From Ascidia mentula (lineage: Eukaryota; Chordata; Ascidiacea; Phlebobranchia; Ascidiidae): 64,000 bases of DNA. Shown here in pieces: positions 26,044 to 40,900 of this stretch. Under the pieces are notes generated by a model. The model was not told the DNA's origin, did no database searches, and worked only from the letters and a program-made list of their open reading frames with translations. The DNA lies in NCBI GenBank assembly GCA_947561715.1, contig OX387199.1:14451001-14515000 (forward strand). The letters run 5' to 3'. How positions within the stretch are numbered: position 1 is the first letter of the stretch; every line of letters begins with the position of its first letter. The translations under genes and the position numbers were made by a program.

Positions 26044-28281
26044 AAGACTGAAACATTTGCACTGTGCGGTTGTATATGAGTTTCCTGTATAAACTACGCT
26101 TGAAAAGTTCGCATCGCACGACTTGTTGTGTTATTATCCGTAAAGCAAAGTGGTATTGATATTTCGACGCAGCTTGCATGTGTTATTTGCTGTTTCCTTT
26201 AAGGCAGTTGACGTGCGTTTCTGTAGCTCTGCATGGCTATTGGCGTTGTATTGCTCGCAAATCACAAACGAGTTCCACGCTGCTTATAATTATTTTGACT
26301 CGTGTTATTTTGAAGGCATGCTTTTTTGACATACAGAGAGTTTTTTTTTAATTATACTTTTTGTGGTTTGAGGAAAATTCTTTTTAGGCCGACATTGTTT
26401 CTCTTTCCCCATCTTTTCATAAAGATAATTGCAGTCATACGAAACATAAACGTGATACAATCATTGTATATTTCATGACAGTTCCTGATCAGCTAAATTT
26501 AAAAATATGCTGTTACGTATTTACATTTCTATGGTCTCAATTTTGTGAAACCTGGTTTTGTGTATTTAGCTTACCAAATTATACACAATGAAATGTTTCC
26601 GGCAAATGCTGGCCTGGTTGGCTTCATGTTCATAAGCAGTACAATACATTGCAGTAAAGTTGCAACCACACGTGAGCCCTGGATGTTCAAGTTCCAAGTC
26701 ACGTTTATTACGTCACAACCAACACAGTAGACTAATGTGTTCCTGGCGTTGAACCAATCACATTAGGGACAAAAGAAATGCAAAAGGTTGCATCACAGCT
26801 GCGTATGCCAGCAAGCACTAAACGAATTGGACACGATAGGGTCGCTTGTTATTTCATTAACCATTATCAAGTTGAACTAAGTGTTCACAAACACAGCTAA
26901 AGAGTGCATGGTACCAAATATAGGCAACGTGTGCATAATTAATGTTTTGGATCGTGTTCAAGTTTAAAATGCCAAGCAAAATTCTTGCTAATGCATTTGA
27001 CATTACTTCACACTGGACTTAATTTATTTTTAAAAATGTCGTGAGTAATTTGGTCACGGTTAGGACGTAACGAATATTCGGATTTGGCCGAATACCCTAG
27101 TGCTGTTATTTGGATTCGAATCAGTGTACTTTCGCCCTGCACAATTACCTAGTAGACATTTCCTAAGTCGCTGACAGTACTTTCAGCAGTTAGTTAAGGA
27201 ATCGGAGACGTGTAATTTTTAGCGAATCCGACTCAAGACTCTACAACCCCTCCTAAACAAAGGATTGTATTTTTGTTGAAATTTTTGAGAAGACAGGTTT
27301 GCTGAAGTGCACCTGATGATGGTGACCCGCTGGTCAGTGGTTCGTCATCCCTGACATAAAATCTCACACTCAAGTACACAAAGAAAATCAAGTACAAAGT
27401 AGATGCATCTAAATTCCGCAACGTCAGGTCACCAAGCAAAATCCACACGAAAAAAGCAAACGCGATTTAAAGAAACACTAAATTATCGAACGCGTGAAAG
27501 CGAAACCAGAAAGCAAATTGCATAAACTTGATTCGAAAAAGTGCTGGTGGACGTTGTGCATACGCGCGCTGAGATTACTTGCTGAAGCTTGAGAGTTTGC
27601 AACAAAAATTCAGTTTGCAAAAGTCGTTCGGTCTCAGATTTGAAGAAAGTGTCGCGACAATTTCTGGCATCAGAAGCTTCGACAAACGTAATTATGTGAT
27701 AATCAGGATATTAAGTAAAGGTTCGTATGTCTCACACTGCAACATATAAGCGAATATGATCGCACACAATAAATAATACAAACAGAATATCAAACGCAGT
27801 GTTAGTTTTACAAAAAACATCACAGAGTTTTCAAGTACATACAATGTTCGTACTGGCTCAAAAACATTTTGAGTTATTTTCCAATATGCCTACTGCAGGG
27901 GTTCATATTTTGTTGAATAATCCGTAACTTATTCATTTTAATGTGCACGTATTGAAACTTTGAACTTTTGCGAAAGACCAAAATATTTTGATTTCAAGAC
28001 GAAAACAACACATTAACTTGTAGTTATAGTTTTATATGCGGCGGACATAAGGTCAAAATCAACAGTTTCGCAAAAAAACTCTTGGCAGCGAGTTTCGCAT
28101 GACGCCGTTCAACACCGACATAAATAAACATGAAAATTGTTGTTTATGGCATTGATCAGAGGTGAAATTAGAGAAAATTGCAGCACGATAAAAACGAAAT
28201 CATTGTGAAAACTACAGAAAAATTACGCTTCAACAGTTTAGATTGGATGACAGCATAATGCACGTACAGAGAGTGAAGAAT
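26044..28281. other. convergent intergenic region between FHL and AGPAT
   Basis: It holds the 3' UTR of FHL and, from the other side, that of the AGPAT gene. No convincing coding exon, RNA gene or repeat was seen on either strand. An ATAAAG-type sequence near 26420 might be the FHL poly(A) signal but is not canonical. Confidence 0.45.
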
Positions 28282-31200
28282 TCACCTTTTGTCACCTTTC
28301 GGTCTTCCAGCTTTGAGCATGACTTGGAACACAATCCCAACTGCAAAATACAAAAAAATGCAACATACATTTGAAGCAAAAGATGGATAAAACAAAAAAA
28401 TCCATTTTGGCCTTAACGCGCAAAACCTACTATATACGCGAATGTATAATACACAGAATCTCTTTGCACTCTTTCACATTTCAGTCGTAGTTACAATTTC
28501 TTTACACAAGGGACATTCGGTGACGTCAGTCATCAAACATAGCAAGAGCTTTCTTACGTCGCAATATATTATTTTGCATTGGTGTCCTAGTTTTACTTTC
28601 GGGCGTAATTTAGGCTTGGAATAAGTCCTGTCATGTCGAAAACATTGTCGAATTCTTTTTAATGAGCTGACCACTTACCTGTGAGCACCGCCAGTGTAAA
28701 CATCCCCTTCTGAAACGTGCTTCCCCATACGAAGGTCGTAGTTGCAAAATAAAAAAGGGGAACCAGCAGAAGGATGGCCCACGTGATCGCAATCACAAGT
28801 GACCTGCGTCAAAAATGTTCATTGTCGATTGATTTTTGGTAAAACCTTGCGGCCCCTCCAACGCATTATCGCCACACAATGAGAAATAAAGCAGGCATCG
28901 CAGGCGTCAGAAACCGCTCATCAACATGTCTGGACGTTCCACAAATAAATATATACAAGCCGGGGCCTCTAGAGACCACACGGTACGTAACATTTACATA
29001 CACTTAGTATATGCATGACGCAATGCTTATGCAACACCACCATACTAATAGTGGGTTACAACAGCGCCGTTTGTGGACTTAGTTTTTGGTATACATCGCT
29101 TTTCCACAAACATTGCGTCAAATTAAAACCGGATTCCCTATCAATCTGTAGATGTGTTAATCATATTATTTGGTTATTCGTGTTTTGCGTACTGACTTTT
29201 CCTTTTCTGGCGGTAATTAACCGCCTCTTTAGATTGTGCCATGGTTTTCTTCTTAGTATATGGGGGGATGAACGCTTTGATCGATGATGCTCATCGCGAA
29301 AAATGTAGTAACACTTTATGCTTTAACGCCCACTAACGGATAAGAAAATAAGCGTAATGCAAACCAACATTTCCTACAGGTATAATAAAATTCAATGCTT
29401 GTGGAAAAAAAATCGACTACGCAGTAAAATAGAAAAGAAATTTTTTACCTACTGCGGATTTCACACAGTTTAATTTCAACTTACAAAATGTTTTTCGGTA
29501 TTTTTCTTCTCTCATAATCTGAGTACTTGGGGTTTTGACCATCAATAGGAAAGATGTTATGTTGTTTGTGATAATCACAAAGTTCGTCCTGAAAACAAGC
29601 AAACTCACAATAAACTCCAGACTATGAGTTTTTGTAAACAAATGTCAGTTTCCTACAATGATTGATAGTACGTTGATTTGTTAATTTTCACGGTAAAGAC
29701 AAAAAAAAAACATTTTTTGATATTCCCCCTAATGTTTTAATAATTTTTGAAAATATAAACCCTAACTATGCCTGTTGTGACGAAGTAATAATGTTTGAAC
29801 TTCTGTCAAAACAAGTTTGAGAAAACCAGGCGATCACAATTCAGGATATAGTTGTAAAGGTAAGTGGTCATGACCCCACGCACAACAGTAGCGTAATAAA
29901 ACACCGAAACATTGGCATGGTAATAACTATAAAAGTGAAGAGAGTGTAACGGCTTCAAGTCAATAGTCCTACGTGTTTTTTATATGATTATCTTTATGGG
30001 TGATTTGTTTTCAACGGGTCCAAGTGTCGTCATTTCCTTTGGATGCCAACATAAGGACATATTTACACAGCTATTGTATTATTGCTACATGAAGCTGCGC
30101 GCTCACTGCTTCCGCACCAGCACCATTTATCATCTGAATAATGCTGACATCAATAACAGAGGCACGGAATTCGTAAGGCGACAAGAAAACTGTTTAAAAC
30201 TGCCATTGCGACTATGATTCGTTGCCTTCCTTTATAATTTTCCTTACATTTGCCTGAATTTCCATTAATTTAATGCTTAAGGGCACCTTCTCGAAAAGCA
30301 GTTTCGTTCTTGTAGCGTATCGGTTCACACAAATGTTATAAATATGTTATGTTACCTTATCTTGATAAATTTGTCGCAGATAAGCGGCACACTCCTCTTG
30401 GTCTTCGGGAACTTGTTCGATCGGAATTCGATTCACCAAAAAATCGGCAGCGCAAGGTTTTCCATTAATCATGTCCATTAGGGTGGGTTCCTTTTCTCCA
30501 TGAAAACAAACGGTTGCATCGTACACGTAAGTAACTGGGATGAAACAAAAAAACGTTGCAATTTAGAGTTTTTTTCACACGCTTTATCACATACACATAC
30601 GGTTTAAAATCAAGTGCAACCGATGAATCATGCAGTTGCCCTTTGAACAGGGTGCATTATTGACAATTGACACCAACGAATAATGGCAAAGTCCAACGTA
30701 ATTGAGACACATTGGATTTGTAAAGTGGTGGTGAACGCAATTACGTCGGGCGACTCAAATACTCCTTTCCCAAATCCGCAATTAGGTTTATCGGATTGCA
30801 TCGATCCATTATTTGAAGGTCAAGACAAACAAATGAAGCAGACCGTGGAGCGTTGTTACCACTAAAGCGCTCTATTGGTAGATATTATGTTTTGCATGAT
30901 TTTGAAATTTTTACTATGTTAACAGAACTCCTCATGCTAAAACTCACTAAAGTCTTCAAGAAAAAGTTTTAATTTTTGAAATTTTGTTTCAAACAATTAA
31001 ATTCCTCTCTTAAATTTGTGTCGCTGGATTAATGACAATATCTAACGGAAAGCTAGATTCTGTCTCAATTAGGGAACCAAATTGATTTTATTAGGTGTAG
31101 TTAAAAACAATGAACTTACAACAGGTTTGTGACCCGCATATTTTAATGATTTACCGCGTGTCAACCAACCACTAAAGATTTACGAGACGAATGCGGTAAA

Positions 31201-32957
31201 CAAACCAACTTTCCGTAAGTTTAACTTTCCCCACGTTTAATATTAACCAAACTTAGACATCTGACGAAGCACCTGTTTTGGCTTACAAATATTATATGAG
31301 CCGTACACCTCTTCCCATACGGTAATATTGAAACCGCCATTTGAGGCAAGGTATTGGGAACTGGGCAAACAGCGGTTGGCAACATAAGTAGGACAATGTC
31401 AGCTTAGCACAGGTAACGGCAAAACAAGAACAACGGATTGTTGCGCAACTGATCAACCGACCTATAAAAAGGTCAAGGACGAACATAAATAAACTCATTT
31501 AACCTACATACCGCTCTTACGCATGCCCTGCGTGGTGAGAACAAAGCCCTTGGTTTTGGGTTGTAGAAGATACTTTAACGGCTTTAGGCCGTTCTGCCGG
31601 GCAAATTCCTCGCTTTTTTCGTGGCGCTGAGGTGTGAAGCGAGTGCCCTCGCAAAAAATCAAAAACTGTAAAAACAAAAGAAAAATGTCATTTAGACTTA
31701 GGAATCAGCCTGTTCTTGTCAGGTATCGAAAATTACTCACAAAGAGTGATCGACCATCAGCATCAGTGTTTTTTTTTAAGTCTTACAGAAATATTAATTT
31801 CGCCATAATCTACTGTAACTTTCGGCATCTACTGTAAAAGCAATTGCCACTAATTTTTACACATTTACCATTCAAGCAAAAACCACTGACTGAATCAAAT
31901 AAAAACTGCCAAATATGCTTATTTGCAGCAGAATAAAAGTGCCCACTTGCATGGTGTTGTCTCTATCATTACCAACCTAATTTGAAACACATCAGAGCAC
32001 TGATGTTACAAAATATGCTAACCCAAAAATGTTGTTTGAAAGTGGATAATGCTTCAAAGCCTTTCTGTAGCGTATTTCTGTCTTTTTCAAGATTTCGTTT
32101 TAGAAAAACACTTTCAGCCATCCAAAAAGACCAGCCCATCACTGGAATATAGCGAATAGAATTTTTCGCTGTGCACTTTGCCATCTAAAAAAAGTAACCA
32201 CAGTCAGTAAAACCTTTAAATGTAAACAGTCATAAAAAATATGAAAAAGTACGTACACCAAGGATATCGCAAAATTCCGCCACCACCCAACTGACCACCC
32301 AGTCTAACTGGCCACGGTGATTAAGGATGGCAATAACACTCTCCTTTCCAAGCTTTTCATACTCATCAGGCCTTGCATAGAGATAAACCTCCACTCCACT
32401 CCACCACTGGGCCACACAGGGTATCACTAAAAATTAGTCATATGTAAGGCTGTTTGATATTGCAAAGTAATATACAGTAGTTGGTTTATAGTTGTATCAC
32501 AACGCAATATTTCTACTTGAAGTAAAAGATAAACTTAATAGTTGTTGGTTGTAAGAAAAATTTTTTGCGCATCAGCCATGCAGCACACGTATTTGCAAGA
32601 AGCAATATGTGGTAGCTGCTACTGATTGGGTAACTAACAAAATGTTTTTTGACAAATTTATATAATTTAGAACTTAATATTTTAGCCAGTATATGTGAGA
32701 ATGCGTTAGTTGGATTATCTTGTACTGAAGTATTGAAGCATATGTTTTAATGTTAATGACATCGTCTTTACATAAGGGAAGTACTCACAGCACCAATTTA
32801 GATAGTTAAGCGCTCCTATAAGACGCCGATAGGTCCTTTTGAAGCCAAGATACCACAGAGGTAAGCACATCAGTTGCATTAGGTTAACAACAAGCCCACT
32901 TGACAAGTATATGTAGGCCATCAACATGTGGACAATCATATTGTTTTTGAATCCCAT
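28282..32957 (-). CDS. AGPAT3/4: 1-acylglycerol-3-phosphate O-acyltransferase 3/4-type (8 exons, complete)
   Basis: Exons in reading order: 32957-32789, 32426-32257, 32184-32023, 31665-31512, 30534-30356, 29588-29485, 28803-28679, 28340-28282. They join in phase to about 373 residues; human AGPAT3 and AGPAT4 are about 376-378. The enzyme transfers an acyl group from acyl-CoA to lysophosphatidic acid or related lysophospholipids at the ER. Motif I NHRGQLD (residues 92-98) supplies the catalytic His and Asp; the EGTR motif (173-176) binds the glycerophosphate, and PVMGWSFW and FLKR between them match AGPAT3/4. An N-terminal hydrophobic segment and a C-terminal one (TWAILLLVPLFYF) anchor it. A CTGTGAAG acceptor-like site just before the ATG suggests a 5' UTR intron. 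It is head-to-head with NUP188, about 1.9 kb apart. AGPAT3 versus AGPAT4 is not resolved. Confidence 0.95.
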
Positions 32958-34906
32958 GTTGACGATGTTGCTTCACAGCAGAAATTACACAAATTGAAAA
33001 AATACCTGCAGATTGCAAAATAATAAAATTATTTAAAATTAAACAAAGTATTATAACACAATTGGACTACCACAAGAAATAAAAGACATGTTATTAACTT
33101 TAATGTGTGGTGTAAATATAAACCTGTACTACAACTAGGCAACAGAAGTTATTGCTATGCAATGCAGACACGAAGTTTGACCTGAGTTGTGAACAACAAC
33201 AAGATACACCTTCACTTTATTGCGTGCTGAGTCAACAAAATCTTTGCACTCATCAAACCCGGGGAAAGATAGACTTTGACCTGTGTAAAAAGCACATGTT
33301 CTCCAACTTCTCCTCACCTCTGCAGCTTGTGATCGGCCGGTTGATTTTTACAATGTCATGGTTTGGTAACTAGGATTACGCATGACATACCCCGTTCCGC
33401 TTAAGTGCACAATGTCATTGTTTGAAGTTACGCTGTTTACATTCGCACAGATTTCTATAATATGTAGGCTTATATGTGGATCAAATTTGGAAAAAACTTT
33501 GTGACCCAGTGTAAAAGAATCTTCCTGTTTACATGACTAAGTCGCCTTGATGCTCAGGTTTCCAAACCTTTTTGTAATTAAGGTTGTGGTCACCTCCTAA
33601 CACACAATCGCCGTGCACCACTAACTTCCATGAGAATTAATTTAGATCATATATGGATGCGACTTTCTGCATCGAATATTATAAATGCAACAATGAATGT
33701 AGTTCAATTTTAATGCGCGACTTGCATATACCTTATAGCGCACCGATATGACAGGTCGACTGAATTGATCGAGGATAGAAAATGTAGGCACATGATTCCA
33801 CGTCCGAAAAGGAAAAGCTGAGCTTTTAGTCATGCGTGGTGGTAGATTATTTCCTCGTCACTTTGGTCATATAATCCACTCTTAAAATCATACTTAGAAC
33901 ACACGAAGCCTGGAAGTAAACTGCGTGTTGGTCCGACCGGTCTTTGAATTGTGAGGTTGTGATGGGGTTTAATACCCCCAGAACGTCCAAACGTAACCTA
34001 ACTTGAATTGCTCATCATCGAGATCTTTTTGATTATTATTTCATATTCGAAGCAAACGCAACTATAGTAAAAAAAGACAATTAAGTGTGTCCAGAAGTAT
34101 TGAGGGCTTACGTTCTGTAATCACCATTTTTTATACAATAGGCTCTGAAAAGGCCAACGTATTTGGAGGGCACCTTGGCGCAAAAAGTGTACGTATGAAA
34201 CGATGCTCAAGCTTGGAGTTTGGCCTTCTCGTGGCATAAAGTTCGGCCTTTTAGCCAAGCATAGCTGAAACCCAACTATCCGATCAAGCATACTGACATG
34301 TTCGGAAGAGCTGACGCACACCAATAGTTAATGCAGTTGGTGACGACTATGGGTTCGTCATGTTGAGTTGCAAACACAACAGAACCTCTTACAACAATCA
34401 CCTAATTAAATGGCAATGTCGACTGACATTTCGGCAATATGCCGAGACGTAATAAAAATATTTTTGCTGCTGGCATATACCTGTTTTGGTACACCGCGCC
34501 TGTTTTATTAATATATCAATAAACGATGGTTAAATATATCTAAAACGGAACAATCAACTGGTCATTGCTGATATGCCAATTTCCACGTGATTGTACCTGT
34601 GGTGTAGACTGTCCGAAATTTTAGTGGGACGTGGAGGGCAAGCATGCTATGGGTATAAGCGAGTGAAACTATCCTGTTTGAAACATTTTCCTCATAACGT
34701 TATTTTAATAAAACTTTAGTCACACATTGGATGGTCATGTATCTTTATTGGCGACGCCGAAACTTTTTGTGCGTGCAATATTACATTTTAAAATTGGGGT
34801 ATTTCCCCTGTAAAGCCGCGAAAAGAATTGTGTGGTATCACTATCAACTTCAAAGGATCGAGAGTTTATCTTAATGTTTTATAAATTGGGTGGCAGAGGA
34901 AATTGC
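32958..34906. other. divergent intergenic region between AGPAT and NUP188
   Basis: About 1.95 kb holding both 5' regions. No coding exon was supported. A stretch near 33556 (TTTCCAAACCTTTTTG) resembles hAT transposon ends but has no identified partner. A shared bidirectional promoter is possible but no defined element is visible. Confidence 0.4.
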
Positions 34907-37900
34907 AATGGCGGCTCAAAGCCTAACGTATGTTTTGTTAAACACATTGCAAAATAATTTTACTTTTCTGTAACTTTAGCGATCTGTAACTGTTATCATT
35001 AAACTTACAAAGCAAGAATAAAGTCATAAATTACCCCACTTTCAGATCATTTCAAGAGATATGGAGGGTTGCAGTTGGCTTATCATCAATTCAAGATGCC
35101 AAGCTTGTCGAAACAGATCTTTTTAAATCACTTGACACATTAAAACTTGGGCTTGACTTTTTCAAACCATTCAGGTAAACATGTTTTGTTATGTTTGAAA
35201 TCAAAGTATAAGCAAACAAAATAGTTTTGTTCCTTTTGTAGTGTTTCCTCAGTAAAAGAAATGAAGGAAAAAAGGAAAATGTCTGGTAACCTGAGAAAGT
35301 TTGTTGAAAGAGTCTCAAAGTTGCTTGTAAGCTTTTACTGGTATTTAACACCTTGCATTACTGCTGTTTAAACTTTTTGTTTTCCTTATAGAACACTGAC
35401 TGCTCTCAGATGCATGATATGATAAAACAATTTGCAAGGCATCATTTTCGTGGTTCAAGGGCAAAGTTGCAACAGTTGTTGTCTGATGATAAGAATTCTT
35501 ATCAGTTGCTCAGCAATGTTGCAGAATACTATTTTACTGAAAGGTTAGTACCCTGTTATGATACATAGCAATCTCTGTGGGATATTTTAACAATGTTGCA
35601 TCAGTTATATTTAACCAACATGTCAATCTCTTTTTACAACATCAGAAAGACCGTCCATAAAAATTCCAAGGCATCACCTGAAATATATTGCAAATGTGCA
35701 CAGAAATTTGTCTATTTATTGTGTAGCCCACTTAGCTGTCCACTTTGTCATGCAATAATGACTTTATAGGTGGTTAGTGTAATTTCAGTATATATCTGAT
35801 TTATGTGGGATGACAAGTGACAACAACGCATTTGTGTAAACATTGACCCTGATCTACTCAGGACATTGTAATTTTTCCAGGTTGTACTGCGTTAGATGTT
35901 TGACTCCATTAATAGCATATTTCCAAGACCAAAGTCATCCATTCAAGGTTTGTTTTGCTTTGCAATCAACCCAAAATTAGTACAATTCTACTTTATGACA
36001 GGCTAAAGTTTTTAATATTTTTGCATCCAATAGATTTTTTAAAATATGGTTTACAGTTAGGAATTATTGTCACAGACGGGGCTCATTTTAACTTTTTGTT
36101 GTGTATGTGGTAGGATGTGTATGCAGATATTCTCTCCAACCTCCCAGACTTAGTGACAACTTTAACCAAACAATTTGAGAAGTTGTTCTTGAGTTCAAAC
36201 TTGAACATTGCCACCAGAGGCACAGATTGCACACCAGAGGTTGTTTCATATTTTATAATTAGCATATTTCAGCACTAAACCTGCTTAATTTTTTGGTCAT
36301 AATAAGGTCCTTACACAGTTGGCCACACAACAAATCAAAGAGCAGTGCGAGATCTTGCAAGTGTTTATTTTGTATTTCTCCCATTTTGAAATGTCCTGCG
36401 ACACTCTTGCAAATCTGGCAGCAATATTCACAAGTACTATTTGCCCAGTTGTTTTTAATTTCGAGCTGAAAACTAAGTGGTATTTTTTTCGAATAGAATA
36501 TACTTTTGGCTCCTCTCATCCATTGTGTGAAATTGTTGACCCCAGGTTGTTAAACCCAATATTGACATCCATGCGCTCCCTGATGCAAATTTTACTTATT
36601 GAGGGTTTTGATTTGGAGTTTTTGCAAGTAAGTATATTTGGATAAACAGGTTAACACTGGTAAGAATGTGTAAGGGGGGCTTAACAGTGACATGGATTAT
36701 GTTAATAATACCATGGATTTTATCTGTTCCCAAATTACATCATTTTGTTCTGCACAAAAGACAACACTGTGAACAGCAAAAGTAAAAAGGCATAAAAACT
36801 AATTAAACCACATCACATTTTGTTTCATTTATTGTACTCTGTTATATTTTTAAAAAAACTTATGTTCAAAATTGCTCAGGATACTGATGCTGTGTCTGAT
36901 CATCAGCTGAATAAAGATGAAAAAAGTTTTGAGAAACTTGACAAAATCATGCAGACTTGCATGGATGACCCTTCCCTATCCCCGTTGTTGTTAGCTTGGG
37001 CGACAGTTCGTTTTGTGGTATGTATGCTATTGCTTGCTACTTTTTAATTTAAAATACCTCTGAAAATTTTTATTTCCTATACTAAAATAAAACAGACGTA
37101 AGTTATAACTGTGATTTTTTGTAAATTAGTCAAAGATTATGCTTCCTGCATTCCCTGTGTTCATCTTTTCGACATATATTTTGTTTTTTGTTACAGCTGA
37201 TGGAAGATAATGGTGGAATCATGACACAAAAATTTGGTGAAAGAGCAATAGATATGAACGCTTGGAGGGAAATTGCCCAAATTATGACCAATCACCCTTT
37301 TAACCATGACTCTGTAAGTGTTCTAATGTTGGGTTGCTCAAATACGTTTAACAATAAAAAATAGCTTTCAAACTAAAGATTGGTTGTATGTGGATGTAAA
37401 TGTTTGTCTTTTATTCAAAACTGATTACAGAATTGTTTTTGTGCATAATTTGTATTCATTAAGTCATGTCTATATTCTTTGTGTCTTTTAATGACTACCT
37501 AATGTTAAAAATGCATTATCTTTTTCTTAGAACATATCTTCTACTGGCAAACGTGTGTTGCGTGGCACTTTGTCGTGTGTCACAAAATCATTTCATGAAG
37601 ACACATTGGGCAATTATTCTGATATAATCACTGTGGCCTTTATACTGCTTGAAGGAAAACCGGTTGATATGGTATAAATACCTTTTCTTTGAAAATAATA
37701 CAAATACCAAAAGTTGGCCACTATTACTATTGATTATAGGATTTTTTTTACACAGAAAAGTCATTTTGTTCTCCTTTATAAAAAATATCCGGATGTGAAC
37801 AATAATGACCACCATAAAAGACAAACCTCTCCTAGTTTTGTTAAAATATGAAATAAATTCCAATAATTTTGTTGTGTTTCTCTTGTGATTTGGAAATAAG

Positions 37901-40900
37901 TCAAATTACAAACAAAATTTTACACTCACAGTTATTGTGTTATTTTAATCATGTTGAAAACTTATTGTCTCAGGGAAGGGGTCTTGCAGGATACGACATG
38001 GATGCACTCATCGTATCAGCTGCAGGTTACTTTCCTTTAAACATTGCTCCAATGCTGGAACTTCTTGCTGCCATGGCTAGCAGTGAAACTGCTGTAATAC
38101 AAGTAAGTAAACCTAAGTTGATTTCTTCATATTAGAGTTTTGTCGAAGTTTCAACATTCCAGTAAGGAAAGTATGTGCCATGAAGAAAGTATATTACATC
38201 TAGATACACGCATTTCTTTCTAACCTGCCAACATTTGCGGAATATTTGACAACGTGTACACGGGATGAGGTTGAAAGTCTCGATGATGATTCTTGTTGGA
38301 GATTGTTGTGTCACAAACCCATCAGCATTGCAGGTAAATCGAAGCCTGAAAATTACCTGAATCTCATTTTTTCTTTCACAAACAAGTTGAGTAAAGTATT
38401 ATGACTGTACACTGTTTTTGAGGCGGTATTTTAGGATAAAAATATTTCCTGCTTTGAATGCTCTTCATTTTAGGTGGTATGTACACAGTGAAGTTAAGAG
38501 TTGGGACATTAGGACAATTATTCAACAGTCAACAGGGTGACATGGTTCAGTGGCAACAACAGATTGATGGCTGGAAAGTGTTTGACGCAGAAATAAGGGT
38601 ATAAACTATTTTTTTTTGTTTCTGTTACCACAGCTCATCTTGAAATTGTGGTTTTTATCGTAGTGGACAAATGCTCAGTACTGCTGGATTCATGACAAGA
38701 ATAGGCAAACATTGTAAAAGAGCTGGTCATATACTATGTAACAACTAGTAAACGATTTATTGTAACTATATGTGCAAAAGGGCCAAAATAATTAATGAGG
38801 GCTGCAGATAGATGTACACACACTGTTTCGACGTGTAAGATCTCATCAGTGTAGCTGGTGACGTCTCTGCTGTTCGGTTCCCTGAAGTGGAAATCTGTGT
38901 GCCTGCTATTCTAAAAGCTAGTCCGGTGCCATAGTCACCAGCTGCACTGATGAGATCTTACACGTCAAACAGTGTGTACATCTGTCTGCAGCTCATAGGT
39001 ATACAACAATGGACCTTGGTTCTATAGCAATTGTAACTCAATTAATTGGTCAAGTGGCCCCATGCAACCACAATCCATACCAGCGGAACCCAAATAGTAA
39101 ACAGAAAGAAATATGTACATCAAAGCTATTCATCTGAAATTTTATGCTCCTTTCAGCAATCCATTGAAAAACAATTTGTACATATATTTCAGAACTTGTT
39201 GAAATATCAAGGCCCAAGCTCCAATTATCACCTGCTAGGATTTATTGAAAAGTCCCAACTCATCATGAACTTAGTAGAAAAGATTTTAGCTTCAATGCAA
39301 TCAACAGCTGATACTGAAACTGACTGCATGGCAGTGTTGGACACAATCAGTCTGTTTGTTTCTAAAATTCCAGAAATCATTCAGAAGTAAGACAATGTTT
39401 TCTATTTGCCTCGCGTAGCTTGTTTATTAACATTATGACATGAAATGTACAAACTGCCTGAATGTGCAAAGCAACCAAATATTCTTATACTGCAGTTTAG
39501 ATTTTTCAATTTTTTGTTAAAATGAGACTTGTTTATTTGGTATGCTTAACTGGTTCAAAAAAATGCAATATGATTGAATCACTTTTTTCGAAATGTATAC
39601 AATTTTGCTTCATCAACTTTTCATGTATACATATATGTAGGATAATGCAAATGACTGAACCAGCCACCGATCTGGTGGCGACCTGTGTTCGATGCTACAC
39701 TGCTCTAGTCAAGATGGATGCTAAGCGAAACACACAGAAAGTTCTCGGAGATCTATCTCAGATACAATACTTTCCTCTCATGGATAAAGGTTCCTTTCCT
39801 CAATATCCTGAGGGAAACCCAGCACAAACTGGGGTGTTTGGTCGGCTTCTGACAGATGTGAGTGCAGCATATGCTTAATAATATCCCTCCGTGCGGTTCC
39901 CAACCTTGGGTTCCCAAAGGGTCCGTGGGATGGTTTCAGGATGTCCGTGAAAAAGCAAAATCAGCCATTGAAACTTTAGTCCCTATAGTACATACTGTTT
40001 AGTGTTTTTGTTGATTTCAATTAAATTTTAGTTTTTTATCTTACCCAATAGTTGCCCCACACATGATTTTACATTCAATGAAATATACACACTTAGTTTG
40101 TCAGAAAAACATGAGGTGAGTTGTAAGTGGGAAAAATTGGTCAAAAAAGTTTAGAGACCACTGTACTGGTAAAAGTCTCATGTCTGGCATTTATTGCTTT
40201 GCTGATTAATTTGTTTTTAAAGTCTCATGTCTGGCATTGGGAGATGTGTTTCATATTTTTTCCATTTTAGTGGGAGCGTGTTAACAACACGTACCCGGTT
40301 ACCATGGCGACGGTGGACCTGATCGCAGCCATGTTGGAATATTCGATGACCGCCGATGGAGAAACAACTAAATCGCTCGGAACCTCCGTAAACTTCATCA
40401 TGAAAGAAGTGTTTTGTTGTCTGATGAAGTGGCAGCGAAACGACGACTTGTGGGACAAAATAGGTGAAATTCCGCAATTTCTGATGTCGTTGTTTTTTGG
40501 CTGGTTGCTAGCTAGTTGCAAAGACTTCATGTTTTGCGTTTCCGTGAATGGGCTAAAATGGTGGAATTCACTGTAGACATTGTGTGAAAAATAAGAAGAG
40601 TTTTAATATTTTAGGAGTAAGGTGTCTCAAGCTCTTTCATTCCATCGTACGACTTTCTGCTGACGAGCTTACCGAGCCTGGCAAGGAATTACAGAAGTCA
40701 GTTGTGTCTTCTCTGCTGGAACAGAACGGCGCAGAAGTTGTGCTCAAGATAGCTTCGGTTCCTGCCGATCTCATTCAGACCGTGTTTTTAACACAAGTTC
40801 GTATTTTAAATCGATTACCGAGTTGCAAAGCCTCAATTTACATTTCCTGAGTACTCATTTCAGCCATTTTCACCGGACGCCAATGAGATGTCGGAAATTG

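Noticed and set aside
40172-40240. A 20-base sequence repeated 47 bases apart
   Set aside because: Short intronic direct repeat next to a possible hAT remnant; no evidence of function.
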